A stretch of 64,000 nt of DNA from Porphyra umbilicalis (taxonomy: Eukaryota > Rhodophyta > Bangiophyceae > Bangiales > Bangiaceae). This document shows, piece after piece, positions 10,849 through 21,990 of this stretch; the stretch's first letter is position 1; every line of letters starts with the position of its first letter. A program made the translations under genes and the position numbers. The notes under the pieces are model-generated. The model saw only the letters and a program-made list of their open reading frames with translations. It searched no databases and was not told the origin of the DNA. The stretch lies in assembly GCA_002049455.2 (NCBI GenBank), contig KV918866.1:124001-188000 (forward strand). The letters are read 5' to 3'.

Positions 10849-12255
10849 TTCATTGCCGTCATCGTGACGGTTGCGGCGACTGAGTCCGCGCACCACCGCA
10901 CGGCTCCGCTGCCCGTCGACTTTCGCTCACGTTGCTGTTTTCTTGTGTGGGTGATTGCGCCTTTCGGTGGAGCTGTGCCTTGTTTTGGCATTGTCGCTTC
11001 TTTGTTGTGTGCTTGTGCGTGCTCGCTTGTGTGACACGCTTGATGATTGATGTGTGCGCAGCTGTGATGACGGCGCGTACTGCATGTCTTTGTTCTTGTG
11101 AACCCGTTGTCGTGTACCTCTTCTGTGGTCTTTGCGCTGCTTGCTCGGTGACCGATGGTCGGCGGGCAGCGGACGGGGTGCATCCGCAGCGAAGCGCAAC
11201 GCCCCGTACCCGGCCCCGCCGCCGCGGCCACCGGCACCCGCGCCCCCGCCGCGCCCGCCCAAAACAGGGCAGCAAACGGCCCCGCAGCAGGCCAGCGAAC
11301 CCGCAGCAGCACCCGCCCACGACCGGTACAGCGCATCGATGAGGGGTGCATCCAGGACACGCCCTTCCAGATCAGCACCAAATCTGCGGCGTCCAGATTC
11401 GGTGTTTTTGCGATGGGCCAACCCCATCGACGAGGTGTCCATCGAAGTTCCCATCTAGGTCCATCGAACTCCACACATCGCACTGCCATCGTATATGGGC
11501 CGTCGATGGAAAATAGTCCTAACCAGACGATGAGGGCGGTGGTAGCCCACCCGCATGTAAAAAGGGACGTGTAGATCGATGGCTCTCTGCTGACCTCCCG
11601 GCGGATCGGACCAATGACACGCCTGCCGGGGACACCATTGGAGCGCGTAGCCCTCTAGTGCGCCCTCGCGCAAGGACACTCTCTCTTGGTGGCACAACAG
11701 TCGGGGCCTGTCGACCTCGTTGCCTTAGCACAGGCACAGAATGGTGGCGCCGGCACAGAATGGTGTCGCCGAGGCGCCTGCACAGAATGGTGTCGCCGAG
11801 GCGCCGGCATAGAATGGTGTCGCCGAGTGGGCGTTATCCCCAGACCGGTGATGCAGGGACGTCTGGGACGCGGAAGCAGTCCACAAGCCCAAGGCTCTCT
11901 CAGTGCGTGTGGGTGCAAAACAAGCTCCTGATGAGCATTTTCGTCTGTTCCCTCTCCTTGACTGCCAACCTTGCCACCCGCTGTGGGCTTTAACCGTTCC
12001 CAGACGTAGGCCCTCACCCCTTCCCGCGTCCGTCTCGCTCGCTTACCGACTCTTCCCCGCTGACACCTCTTGTGGCGGGGGGCCATCCCACGTTCGCATC
12101 GCCTGTCTTCAAGCGACCGCCGGCCAACTGGGCGGCGTTCCTTCACAGCACGGGCGGTGCTATCCCGCGCTTCCTGTGCCACCAAAGAGCCCCGCGCAAT
12201 TCTAGACGCTACCACCTGAGGCGACCAGTGGCTCGTAACTTGGTTGGCAAGCACA
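10849..12255. other. Non-coding stretch with a short tandem repeat
   Basis: No convincing gene. At about 11738-11830 a roughly 27-bp unit containing CACAGAATGGTGTCGCCGAG occurs about four times. A TG-rich tract follows the 10848 stop and may be a 3' untranslated region. Confidence 0.4.
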
Positions 12256-12456
12256 ATGGGTGCCTCTTGCATTGTAACGAAGACGCCGTCACCGCCCGAG
12301 AAGCCGGATGGGGAGATGTCGGAGGAGCCGCAGGAGCAGGCGGAAGAGGCGCCGCCGGCACCAAAGTCGCCGCAGTCGTCGCCGCCGAAGGTGAATCCGC
12401 CAGAGACAGACAGCACTCAAGCCCCAGATGGCGAGTCGGACGATGGTGATGAGTGA
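12256..12456 (+). CDS. Small acidic hypothetical protein, 66 aa
   Basis: From ATG 12256 the product starts MGASC, which would fit an N-myristoylation/palmitoylation signal, and continues as a Pro/Glu/Ser-rich acidic chain ending ESDDGDE. No domain recognised. It could be a real small gene, the last exon of a longer one, or chance. The opposite-strand frame covering it is Arg/His-rich and less protein-like. Confidence 0.25.
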   Translation: MGASCIVTKTPSPPEKPDGEMSEEPQEQAEEAPPAPKSPQSSPPKVNPPETDSTQAPDGESDDGDE

Positions 12457-12860
12457 TGAACGGTGCGTGGGTGGCGCCGCCTGGCGCCACGACGCGCAAC
12501 GTCGACCCGTTTATCTGTCTCAATGAACCGGCGTCAATAGTAAAGTCATCGACCTTTGGATACGGCGCCACGCTTCGGCCGACGCCGCCTGTACTAAACA
12601 ACGGGGGCACAACAGCAGCCACGCGCAACACGCTGCCGGCCGTTGCTGACGGCGCGTGCCCGCCCATGGCGCGCGGCCCTTTCCACCGGTTCCACCAGCG
12701 AGAGAGAGCCGCATCTGCCAGTGACGATTCCCTGTTAGTTGTGAGTCGGCCCCGAGTGGAAACGAAGCAGGAATGCGTCGAGTCAGGGGAAACACCCATT
12801 GCCCCAGAAAAACAATGGGCGTGCACACACAGTCGCACGACCGACACCGTCGCGGGGACA

Positions 12861-12912
12861 CCCGCGCTGTGCTCACTAACGCCAGGCTCGTGACAAGCCG
12901 GAAATTCTTGTC
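12861..12912. repeat. Left arm of a long-distance inverted repeat
   Basis: The reverse complement of this segment matches 23412-23465 with a few mismatches; the core is TTGTCACGAGCCTGG followed by TTAGTGAGCAC. The two arms face each other outside both ends of the 8.8 kb Harbinger element. They may be the terminal repeats of an older element into which Harbinger inserted. The CACTAA start is reminiscent of CACTA (CMC) termini, but no clear target duplication was found. Confidence 0.5.
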
Positions 12913-13844
12913 ACGCACCACCGGATTCTCGCACAGTAGCCTGCTTGACACGTCCCCCTGGGTCGAAAACGAGGGTCGTCTGTCAAAAAACAGAAAAAGC
13001 TTGACAACCCCTCTGTCATGGGCGTTGCGTTCACATGTGTCGCGCCTATCGTGGTCGTACTGACGTCCTCTATCAGAAGAGGCAAGAAAAAGTGGCCGTA
13101 GAGGCCAGTAAGATGGTTCGGGCAAGGGTGCGCACGCCCTTGACAAGAATGACGAAACACGACCCCGGCGGTTGCCGATCGCATTAGCACGCGTCCGTTC
13201 TGGGTGGCCATCTGAGTGTGGAAACTGGCCCGTTCCACCTGGATTTAGGGACAGTTGGCACGCAATCTTCACCTGTTCTTCTCATAATGATGTATTTGCA
13301 TGGACCCCTCTTTTCTGGCACCTGTCCGGTTTCGTCACCCTCTTCCAGTCCTTATGTCAACTTGACGAGTCAAGTCAGTGGTGGGCACGGGACCGCCGTC
13401 AGCTCGCCACTCGGACAAGTGCCTCGCTGCACGCCCACCTCTTTTTCGTACTACCACAAGGGCGGCCATGGCGGGAGTGACGCGGTGATGGCAGCGCTTT
13501 CCGGCTTTGTTCTTGGCGCCGGTTTCCGGCGAGAGGCACCACAGCCAGCGACATCATGACGCTAGCGGAGGTCCCTGACACTGGGCGCCGAGCCGTTGTG
13601 GTGGTGCCACGACAGGCAAAGTGTCTGGCGCTTTGTTTTTGTCACTGCAGCACGCACGGTGGTACTGCATCCCCCAACAAGCCAGAAAAATACTGTGCTC
13701 ACCCATACACGGATCAGTGCTTGACATGGGTGTGCCAGAAGCAAAACAAGGTACAAATGGACAGTCTAAAAAGCAGAACAGACTATGGACTGAAACTGCT
13801 ACAGAGGCTATACTTACACAATGTGAAAAACACCAGCACTCTCA

Positions 13845-13873
13845 GGGCAATCCCAGCAACGTCGGCCCCATCT
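13845..13873. repeat. Left terminal inverted repeat of Harbinger element
   Basis: Pairs with 22621-22649 with one mismatch in 29. It is bordered on the outside by TCA at 13842-13844. Confidence 0.8.
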
Positions 13874-15747
13874 TCCATTTAACCCCATCTGGAGGTGCAA
13901 CGTGTGGGTCCCTGAATGGAAAGACCATCCCGGGGGCCCCATATCCCAAACGTCGCGATGGACTTTGCTACATGGACCATCGAATGCCCTCTGGCCGATT
14001 GAACGATAGGGTCTACATTGGTGGGTCCGACGAGGCCCCAATCTGACCTCGCCTCGTATTGCAGGGGACTAGCCGAACGACGCTGGCTGATGTGTCCAAA
14101 ACCGATGGCAGATCGTGCATAGATAGTCACTAGATTCATTCGAAAATGGGCTCGGGCATGCCACGCGACAAAGAATTGATGCACAGTATCCGAATGAAGC
14201 CCAAACCGACAGGAATCAGGCTCAAGACGCAACAACATGGGGTGAATGCGACGACACCTGGCAGTGCCACGGCACCACGCGCAAGAATATTCGATGTCAA
14301 CGCCTGACACAGGCGAGGACCTGCGTTGCACGAGGCGCTACACCAGCGATCTGGGCCAGTCTGGTGGACAATCACCTGCCCGAGAGGACCACGGCACTGT
14401 CCGCACCGCAGAGTGGTCCTCCCAAATAGCTCGCAACACCCATGGACCATCTCTTGGGAGTGCAAGCTTTTAGAATCGATTGCGCTGCGACGCTCTCGGG
14501 TCAGGCTCTCCAGTCAGCGGACGGAATAGGTGCTCTTTGATTGGCTGTCAATGCAAAATTTCTAAGCCGTGCCCCGGCCTCGAAGTGTCATTCGCGCAAT
14601 CCAGGCATTTTCAAAATGTTCTGTTTCGATCTTGTGGCAATCTGGTCGGGCTGGGCTCCGCCCTCAGTCCTCCTGTGGACGTGATTGGACGCCGCTTGTC
14701 TCAAACGGACGATGTGGCGGCCAGTTGTGACACTGGGTGGGAGATTCGAGAGCGTTGCGCAGAAATGAGTGGTTGCGTTATCCCGTCGCGTGATCGCGAT
14801 TAGGGCCTCACACACACGTATGTCGACTGATTGCGTTGCGTGGGCGTACGACGATGATGGCAGCCACTGCGCTGTCGTCAGTCCGCGCATCGTGTGCGGT
14901 CCAATTAACAGGCATTGTGGGATCGGGGGTGCCTGCGCGGGTGCACCCCGCTTCCCCAGGCAGCGCATTGGTGGACCTCGACCAGTTTCCCTGCGCGGGT
15001 CCGGCGAGTGCCGCCTTTTTTGTGGCGCGAGCGGGCCAGAGCGTGCCTCGACACGCGCGCTCGCCACGCACACGTGGGTCCGCCGAGACACGCCTCCCGG
15101 CGTGAGCAGTCCGAGGGGACCGACAGGCGGTCGCCTTCCACGCGAGACAGCGATTGGGGGGACCTGTCGCGTTGTTCCCGCGCGTGGGTTTGGGGGGATG
15201 GGACCTGTCGCGTTGTCCCCTCGCACGAGTCCGACGCCCGACCTCTTTTGGCCTCTTGCGGGCCACCTCAGGTGGGGCGCAGGCTGCGCCCTCCGACCCA
15301 GACACGCATAGAGAGCATGCGGTGGTGTGCCGTGGGCGAATCAACCGCGACTCTTTTTCGCTCTTTGTGGACGGACGCGGGCGCGGGCGGGCAGCCAACG
15401 GTCTCCCACCGTCGCAGGCACGCAGTGTGGGGTCCCTGTGGTGTCTCCCGCGCGCGGCTCCTCCGCGTGCCGTTTGTGTGCGCGCAACCCGCCGGCGGCG
15501 CCGCGGCGCCCGCCGCCGTACCCCACTCCCACGGCGTCTTTAGCCCGCGCACACCGTCTCCCCTGCTTTTGACGACGCCTCCGCTCCCGAGCATGACGCG
15601 CGGGAAGGGCGTCAACGACTCACGGCGGCGGCGCACGCAGCGCAATCGTAACGGTACCCTATGCCCGCCTCCCCCTCCTAGTCCCTGCGAGAACGCCTGC
15701 GAGCACGCCGACATGCCCCCCCCCCGCCTCCCCCCCCTCCTCCTCCC

Positions 15748-16788
15748 ATGCCGCGCGCGGCGCCGGGTGGTCATCGCCCGCCCCCCGGCTTTTGTCGTCC
15801 GGCTGAGGGCGGGCGGCCCCGACCATTTAAGCGGCCGTACTCCCCTGTCGGACGCGGCCGCCGACATGGAGACCGCGACGACTGTGACCAACAACGGCGG
15901 CAAGTGCGACACCGCGGCGATTGGGACGGCCCCGGTTTTGACGGCGGCCCTCCAGGCCCTGTGCGTGTGCATCCGCGCGGCGGTGGCAACAACGACGGCG
16001 GGCGACCGCCGAGCCCCCCGCGGGTGCCCTTTGGCGCCCCTCCCTGTCCTACAAGGGGCCCGCCATTCGCCCCCAACCACTGTGGTCCAAGCGCTGGGCG
16101 CCTGCCGGCCGGTCGCCCCGCCGGCCGGCCGCACTTTCCGCAGCATCCACCTTCTCGCGGTCGCGGGTACAGCTCGTGCAGCCCTCCTCGCCTGCCGCGG
16201 CCTCTGCCGCCGGGCCCTCCCCCAAGCCCGCCAAGACATCCGCCCCATTTCAGGGGCGGCACCGACGACTACCGCCCGCGCAATTTGCCGCGACAGCCGT
16301 GTGGCCCACCGCCTCGCCCGCCAACGGCCGACTGGGGCTCGCCAAGGGGCGGCGACTGGGACCGGCCGTGGGACCTGCCGCGCCACCCCCCGGTCCCTCC
16401 TCCCGGCTGGCGGTGGGCACCCCCCTACGAGGCGTGGGGCGACGACCAACCCCCCGTCTGGGAGTGTGCACCACCGGCGACTCTGTGGCGCTCGCCTGAC
16501 GCGCGCTCGCCCTGGCGGGTCGACCAGTGCGGAGGTCCGGCAGGCACGCAGGACTTCCAGTGGGTGCTGACGCGGACGCCCGCACGTAGCACGTCCGCGC
16601 CGTGGACTTGGTGGCACGCGCCGTCGCAGCCGTTGCGGCAGCCGACGCCATCCGAGCCAACGAGCCGTCCAGTGTACATGGTGCAAGGGACTCAACCCTC
16701 TCTCGACCCGACGTACGAGCTAGTCCCTGTGCCTCGGCGCCCTCCCCAGATGTTTCCTGCACACCCTCCGCCTCCGTACCGGCTGTAA
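15748..16788 (+). CDS. Pro/Arg/Gly-rich frame preceding the Myb-like gene
   Basis: An open frame of 346 codons rich in Pro, Arg, Gly and Trp, with protein-like Trp/Asp/Pro clusters (WGSPRGGDWDRPWDLP). It ends at 16788, 20 bases before the first ATG of the Myb-like frame, and overlaps that frame's open upstream part in another phase. It may be the true N-terminal part of the Myb-like protein, joined by a short intron or separated by a frameshift. High G+C content also produces such frames by chance. Confidence 0.3.
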   Translation: MPRAAPGGHRPPPGFCRPAEGGRPRPFKRPYSPVGRGRRHGDRDDCDQQRRQVRHRGDWDGPGFDGGPPGPVRVHPRGGGNNDGGRPPSPPRVPFGAPPCPTRGPPFAPNHCGPSAGRLPAGRPAGRPHFPQHPPSRGRGYSSCSPPRLPRPLPPGPPPSPPRHPPHFRGGTDDYRPRNLPRQPCGPPPRPPTADWGSPRGGDWDRPWDLPRHPPVPPPGWRWAPPYEAWGDDQPPVWECAPPATLWRSPDARSPWRVDQCGGPAGTQDFQWVLTRTPARSTSAPWTWWHAPSQPLRQPTPSEPTSRPVYMVQGTQPSLDPTYELVPVPRRPPQMFPAHPPPPYRL

Positions 16789-18005
16789 CCTACGCGCTAC
16801 CCAAGAAGATGGGGTCTGCTCTGGGATGGACGGACGCCGACCGTGTGCCACTCTGTGAGGCCTACCTGGAGGTGACGAGTGACCCGGTGAGGGCGACTGC
16901 CCGCACCAAGGAGAACCTGTGGGGGACTATTCACCAGCTGTGGGCTGAGAAAGTTCTTAAGAAGGGGCCGATGAGAGTGGACCGGCTACTAAGCGCGCTG
17001 GAGAAGCAGTTCAAGCGCATCCGAACGGGGGTGAGCACCTTCACGTCGCACTACCTCGCTGTTAAGGCCATGCCGACCACTGGCAACCTGTCTGAGGAGG
17101 ATATCATTAGCGGCGCTGTAACGCGCTACTGCTCGCTGGACGTGTACGACGCCATCCGTGCCGACCGAGACCAAGACAAGCGCAACGACAAAACTCGCAA
17201 ACGCAAGGCCAAGGTCGCACACTGCAAGTGGGTGGCGTGTTGGCGCGTATTGCGGCAGAGTGACAAGTTCAGCGGCGCCGCCAACGGCGGCGACGCCCCT
17301 ACAAACGACATTTTTGGCGACTCGTCGTCGGACGACGACGCGAGTGGCAGCGGCAGCAGCCGCAGCCGACGCAACGGCGGCTTCCAGGGTCGCCCTCTTG
17401 GCATCAAAGCTGCCAAGACGCAGCGGCAAGACGACATCCAGATGGACGCTCAAGTCAAGGACAGTACTGAGGCCCTCCGCAAGCTGACGGACGCGCAAAA
17501 TGAGCGCACTGCCCTTTGTTTTTTTGACTCTCCACTCATGCGGCACACCCCTGAAGCGGCTCGGTACCGCTTAGCCATTACGCAGAAGATGCTTGAGCGT
17601 GCAGGTTTGGCGAGCTCTTCTACTATTGATTTGGGGGGGAGTGAGGGGACTGACGACTCTATCGGTGGTGTGGGGAACGGCGTTGCTGGTCTGGGTGTTG
17701 GCGGCACGACGGAGACGCCGCGGACTGCTGCTGGCCCTGCCGCCGGAGCGCGGGCGCCGCCGGCGCCAGGAGCGCTGGCGGCGCCGTTGGGTGCGGATGG
17801 GACATTTGCATCTGCTCTGGCGGCGGCGTCGGCGGCCAAGTCCGCGGTGGCGCGCGTGCGCCAGCAACAAAAGACTGCCGCCGGCCGCCGCTCGATGGAG
17901 ACCAAGCGGCAGGCAGCCGTGGCTCAGGTCGCGCGCACCCCGGCCACGACTCGCCTCCTGGACGAAGAGAACGAGTCGACAGATGACGACGATGACTCCG
18001 AGTAG
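16602..18005 (+). CDS. Harbinger Myb/SANT-like DNA-binding protein
   Basis: The second gene of the PIF/Harbinger element, thought to bind element ends and help the nuclease. The frame opens after a stop at 16587, and its first ATG (16809, MGSALGW) lies inside the domain, so the true N-terminus is unresolved. Around residues 70-140 there is a trihelix/NAM-associated Myb-like domain (LGWTDADRVPLCEAYLEVT, then LWGTIHQLW). The middle has an FSGAANGG and Ser/Asp-rich region typical of the NAM-associated C-terminal family. A helical stretch with LRKLTDAQNERTALCFFDSP follows, then an Ala/Gly-rich tail ending in an acidic ESTDDDDDSE. The stop is at 18003-18005, 58 bases before the left inverted arm at 18063. 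Confidence 0.65.
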   Translation: MDLVARAVAAVAAADAIRANEPSSVHGARDSTLSRPDVRASPCASAPSPDVSCTPSASVPAVTYALPKKMGSALGWTDADRVPLCEAYLEVTSDPVRATARTKENLWGTIHQLWAEKVLKKGPMRVDRLLSALEKQFKRIRTGVSTFTSHYLAVKAMPTTGNLSEEDIISGAVTRYCSLDVYDAIRADRDQDKRNDKTRKRKAKVAHCKWVACWRVLRQSDKFSGAANGGDAPTNDIFGDSSSDDDASGSGSSRSRRNGGFQGRPLGIKAAKTQRQDDIQMDAQVKDSTEALRKLTDAQNERTALCFFDSPLMRHTPEAARYRLAITQKMLERAGLASSSTIDLGGSEGTDDSIGGVGNGVAGLGVGGTTETPRTAAGPAAGARAPPAPGALAAPLGADGTFASALAAASAAKSAVARVRQQQKTAAGRRSMETKRQAAVAQVARTPATTRLLDEENESTDDDDDSE

Positions 18006-18062
18006 AGATATCTGTAGTTTGTTGCCTGTGTGTGGGACATGATGTGTTTGCATGTTGAGTAT

Positions 18063-18109
18063 GACAAAGGTTTTTTTTTCCCCGTTGGGCAGGGGTTTTT
18101 TTTCCCTTT
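18063..18109. repeat. Inverted arm, left, T-rich
   Basis: Two T-runs surround CCCCGTTGGGCAGG. It is the near-perfect reverse complement of 19435-19480. It lies just after the stop of the Myb-like gene. Confidence 0.75.
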
Positions 18110-18118
18110 ACAAGTGCA

Positions 18119-19200
18119 TTTCCCCGGTCCCTGCCGCCGGCCGCCCCCCCCGCCACCGGTCGCCCCCCCCACCACTGACCGCCGCCCCCGCCGACCGCCG
18201 CGCCCCCTGCCGCCAGCCGCCGCCCCCGCCGCCGACGCCACCGCCGACCGCCGCCACAGCCGCCGGCCGCCGACTCCGCCGCCGGCCGCGCCCCCCGCCG
18301 CCGACCGCCGCCCCCACCGCCGGCCGCCCCCCCCGCCGTCGGCCGCCAACTCTGCCGCCGGCCGCCCACCCCGCCGCCGACCGCCGCCCCCGCCGACTGC
18401 CGCCCCCGCCGACCGCCGCCCCCCCTGCCGCCAGCCGCCGCCCCCGCTGACCGCCGCCGCCTCCGCCGCCGGCCGCCACCCCCACCAACCGCCGCCCCCG
18501 CCGACCGCCGCCGCCTCAGCCGCCGACCGCCACCGCCCCAGCCGCCGGCCGCCGCCCCCACTGCCGATCGCCGTCAGACGCCCCCCCCGCCGCCGACCGC
18601 CGCCCCCACCGCCGGCCGCCTCCCCCGCCGTCGGCCGCCAACTCTGCCGCCGGCCGCCCACCCCGCCGCCGACCGCCGCCCCCGCCGACCGCCACCGCCC
18701 CAGCCGCCGGCCGCCGCCCCCACCGCCGACCGCCGACAGACGCCCCCCCCGCCGCCGACCGCCGCCCCCACCGCCAGCCGCCCCCCAGCTGTCGGCCGCC
18801 AACTCCGCCGCCAGCCGCTGCCCCCGCCCACCGCCGCCGCCTCCGCCGCCGGCCGCCACCCCCACCAACCGCCGCCCCCGCCGACCGCCGCCCCCGCCGT
18901 CTGCCGCCGCCCCCAACGCCGACCGACGCCACAGCCGCCGGCCGCCCCCCCCACCGCCGACCGCCGCCCCCGCCGACTGCCGCCCCCGCCGACCGCCGCC
19001 CCCCCTGCCGCCAGCCGCCGCCCCCGCCGACCGCCGCCGCCTCCGCCGCCGGCCGCCACCCCCACCAACCGCCGCCCCCGCCGACCGCCGCCCCCGCCGT
19101 CTGCCGCCGCCCCCAACGCCGACCGACGCCACGACCGCCGGCCGCCCCCCCACCGCCGACCGCCGCCCCCGCCGACCGCCGCCGCGACCTCCGCCGCCGC
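18119..19200. repeat. C-rich satellite between convergent Harbinger genes
   Basis: About 1.1 kb built from variants of CCGCCGACCGCCGCCCC. Larger blocks are duplicated: about 105 bases at 18829-18934 recur essentially unchanged at 19030-19134. It is strongly strand-asymmetric (C-rich on +). Long Pro-rich (+) and Gly/Arg-rich (-) open frames through it are artefacts. The two T-rich inverted arms flank it. Confidence 0.75.
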
Positions 19201-19433
19201 CGCCGCAAGCGCCGAATTCGCGGCGGGCGCCGCCCTGCGAGGGGGTGAGCGCGGGCGGATCGATGGGGAGGTGGAGGCCGCGAGCCGTGCCATTGGAAGG
19301 AGGTGGGGGCGCAGGGGTGGGCGGGCTGGGGGAAGGGACGGCGGAGAGGCAGGGAACCCCGCAAAAGCGCCAGCTGAGGTGGTGGGGATCTCAACTAGAG
19401 CGGACCTGATGGTACACACTATAGACAACGATG

Positions 19434-21035
19434 TTAAGGAAAAAAAAAACCTGCCCAGCGGGGAAAAAAAAACCTTTGTGTAACCTTGCGTCTCGACACA
19501 ACATACGGGGACAGCAACTCGCCGCGGTCGTTCCATACGTGCGCCGTCAGGTCGGCACGGAGCTGCTCGTGCTCGGCGGGATTGCGAGTCTCACCCCATG
19601 CATCAAAGACAGCAACCATGCCGCCCGCGGGGGGTTGCTCCACAGCGTTCAGTGCCGGGGGTGGGTCAGCGACAGCGTCAGCGGCGGCTGGGAGGCCGCC
19701 GCCGTTGCCGATGCCGCCGCCAGGTGCAGCTCCCCCGGCGGCAGCAGCGCCGCCATCGCCTGACCCACCATCTTGGGAACCATGACCCCCAGCTGCAGCG
19801 GCAGCCTCACCTGCAGGACCCTCACCCTCACCACCCGCACTCCCACCCCCGTTGCTCCCTAGTGCATGTCTGCGGCGGCTCAAAAACGTGCCACGACGGG
19901 CCTCTACACACATGTTGTGTAGAATGCACACCGCCTTGTAGGTCATAATCAGCTGCTTCACGGAACGGCACCGCCCTGGGTGCAAGGCAATGTGAAACCG
20001 CTTAGTCAGGACGCCAAACAGCCGCTCAACATCCTTGCGGATCGCCTCCTGCAGACGGTTGAAGGTCTTTGCCTCGTCAGTCAATGGCACGGGGTGGGGC
20101 GACACTAGGAAGGCATAACGAGGGTAGATACCATCGACAAGGTAGTATGGTAGCGTGCGAGTTGTCCTGTTGATGAAAAAGGGCACATCCCGCGGCGGCC
20201 ACCGGCCGGCGGTGACGTCGAGGTAGAGGGGTGATTGGTTCATAACGCTGATGTCGTTCAAGCTCCCGGGGGCACCGACAAACAGGTGCCAAATCCACAG
20301 GTCCTCATCGCAGACGGCCTCGACGACAACACCGCGCGAGCCCTTTCGGCTCTGATACGCGCCCGCCATGCCCGTCGAGCACTGATGCCACTCCCAGTGC
20401 GTGCAGTCCAGCGAGCCCATGCATCCAGGAAAGCCACGCTCCGCATTGCGCTCCATCATCTTCTTCAGCTCCAAATTGTTCGGACGGCGCAGGTAGGTTG
20501 GTCCCCACCGCTGCACTATAAACTCCAGCAGTAGCTTTGTCGCTTGCGCCACAGTAGAACGAGAGAGGCGCACGTACTCGTCCGCACGGTCGGCCGCCTC
20601 GCCGTACGCGATGACGCGGAAGGCGGCAACGACCTTCTGAAGAGGGTGGGCCTGCAGGCGACCCGTCGCGTTGATCCGCTGCTGGAAGAACGGCTCGTCC
20701 TTCACTGCCTGGTAGACGCGTCGAAACACACTGCGCGGCACGCGAAACCGCGTCTCAAAGTCACGGTCGTCGTAGATGGGAGCCTCCGCGTTGACCCCAA
20801 AGTAGTCGCGCTGGATGTTGAAGAGCCCAGCGGCAAAGTCGCGCCGCTTGTTTGGCCGACGCCCAGCAACGGAGCCACGGTAGCGACGACGGCGGTTGGC
20901 ACGGCCGGAGCGCGACCGTCGTCGAAGCAGGAACAGCACGCCCATGTGGGCGCGCACAGCGGCACAAACGACGCCACCATCGTCGTCTGCGAGCAAAGAT
21001 GCACTGCTCGACAGCCTCGCCTCGCCAGCGTCCAT
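19434..21035 (-). CDS. HARBI1-like DDE nuclease (PIF/Harbinger transposase), 533 aa
   Basis: Catalytic nuclease of the 8.8 kb Harbinger element. It starts at ATG 21035. After a basic N-terminus comes a helical region (RFRVPRSVFRRVYQAVKDEP, near residue 92) and the DDE_4-type core: first Asp in MGSLDCTHWEW, second Asp in APGSLNDISVMNQSPLY, and Glu in RKDVERLFGVLTKRFHI. It continues with VCILHNMCVEARRG and then an Ala/Gly-rich tail of about 120 residues. No stop or frameshift interrupts it, so it may be functional. The last codons (RFFFPRWAGFFFP) are encoded by the right inverted arm, so that arm has become part of the coding sequence. The partner Myb-like gene converges from the left. Confidence 0.85.
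   Translation of the reverse strand: MDAGEARLSSSASLLADDDGGVVCAAVRAHMGVLFLLRRRSRSGRANRRRRYRGSVAGRRPNKRRDFAAGLFNIQRDYFGVNAEAPIYDDRDFETRFRVPRSVFRRVYQAVKDEPFFQQRINATGRLQAHPLQKVVAAFRVIAYGEAADRADEYVRLSRSTVAQATKLLLEFIVQRWGPTYLRRPNNLELKKMMERNAERGFPGCMGSLDCTHWEWHQCSTGMAGAYQSRKGSRGVVVEAVCDEDLWIWHLFVGAPGSLNDISVMNQSPLYLDVTAGRWPPRDVPFFINRTTRTLPYYLVDGIYPRYAFLVSPHPVPLTDEAKTFNRLQEAIRKDVERLFGVLTKRFHIALHPGRCRSVKQLIMTYKAVCILHNMCVEARRGTFLSRRRHALGSNGGGSAGGEGEGPAGEAAAAAGGHGSQDGGSGDGGAAAAGGAAPGGGIGNGGGLPAAADAVADPPPALNAVEQPPAGGMVAVFDAWGETRNPAEHEQLRADLTAHVWNDRGELLSPYVVSRRKVTQRFFFPRWAGFFFP
19435..19480. repeat. Inverted arm, right, A-rich on +
   Basis: Contains A-runs around CCTGCCCAGCGGGG and pairs with 18063-18109. 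It overlaps the 3' end of the DDE nuclease gene. Confidence 0.75.
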
Positions 21036-21539
21036 GAGTGCTCAGCAGAGGGTCCCTAGGGCGGGTGGTCAGCGCAGGAGGTGGGGGACGAGTGGAGACG
21101 CCCGCGGAAGCGATTGGCGGCAGCCGCCGCGGTCGGTGGCGCCGGACACGGCCAAACGTGTCGTGGGCGCCAATGCAACTCAATCACGGGTCGGCAGCGC
21201 AGGGGGGGGGGGACGGACCAATGCGCGCAGGTCGTAGTGGAGCTCAGAACAGGAGGCTGGGGATGAAAAAAAATAGAGGGGTAGCACACAAGTTGGGTTG
21301 CGTGCGCGGATCGTGCGCCTCAAACCGAGGACAGGGCAGGTGCCGCCGCAGCGGGTACGTCGTGGAGGAGGAACAGGGCGATAGACTAGAGCGGGGGTAA
21401 CGATGGGTGTGATGGCCGGGGACGATGGGGGTGATGGCGGTGCGCGTCACAGTGATGGGCACGACGTCGATGGGTCGGGCAGTGAACGGTCGGGCGACGC
21501 CTGGCGCAGGCCACAGCGACGGACCGAGTCCCCCCCCCT

Positions 21540-21990
21540 CTCAATAGGCACTGTGCGCAGTGGTGGACCACCACCTGCCCCGCAAACACTGGGAGGCAGC
21601 CAACCAGGTACCGCCTGGTCCTGGATCGACCGCCGCACCCCCTGTGCGGGGGCGCGGTGGGCGGTGGCGGCCCACCAGCCCCCCCCAAATGCGGCGGGCG
21701 GGCGCCGGGAGACGACCGAGGCTGCCGCCCACTCCCCCCCCCTCCTCTGAAACCGTTCTGTGTGCGGTGGCGGACCGCCTATAGCCTGCAAATCGCTGTG
21801 TGCGTGTCGGGCCGGGAGCAACGCTCGATCCAGTCCGACCCCCCCCCCCACCTCCAGAGGCTCTGAAGCAGTGTCGGGCGGCCCGCCACCTGCAAATATC
21901 TGTGTGCGTGTGGGGCCCGGCCGCCCACACGATCTCGCTCAGCCCCCCTCCCCCCCCACCCTCTGAGGCTCTGCAACAGTGTTGGCCGCC
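21540..21990. repeat. Imperfect tandem repeats, unit about 110-118 bp
   Basis: Copies share the order CCTCTGA(G/A)..., GCGG(CCC)GCC..., CTGCAAAT, CTGTGTGCGTG and a C-run. The clearest two start near 21746 and 21856, with a partial copy near 21960. They lie in the right subterminal part of the Harbinger element. Confidence 0.5.

Noticed and set aside
11655-12416. Minus-strand frame of 253 codons
   Set aside because: Arg/His-rich composition, runs through the 27-bp tandem repeat, and no domain recognised.
14915-16570. Plus-strand frame of 551 codons
   Set aside because: Overlaps a more protein-like frame (15748-16788), has an alternative-start opening, and shows only GC-driven composition.
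18030-19409. Long Pro-rich (+) and Gly/Arg-rich (-) frames
   Set aside because: They are translations of the C-rich satellite in several phases.
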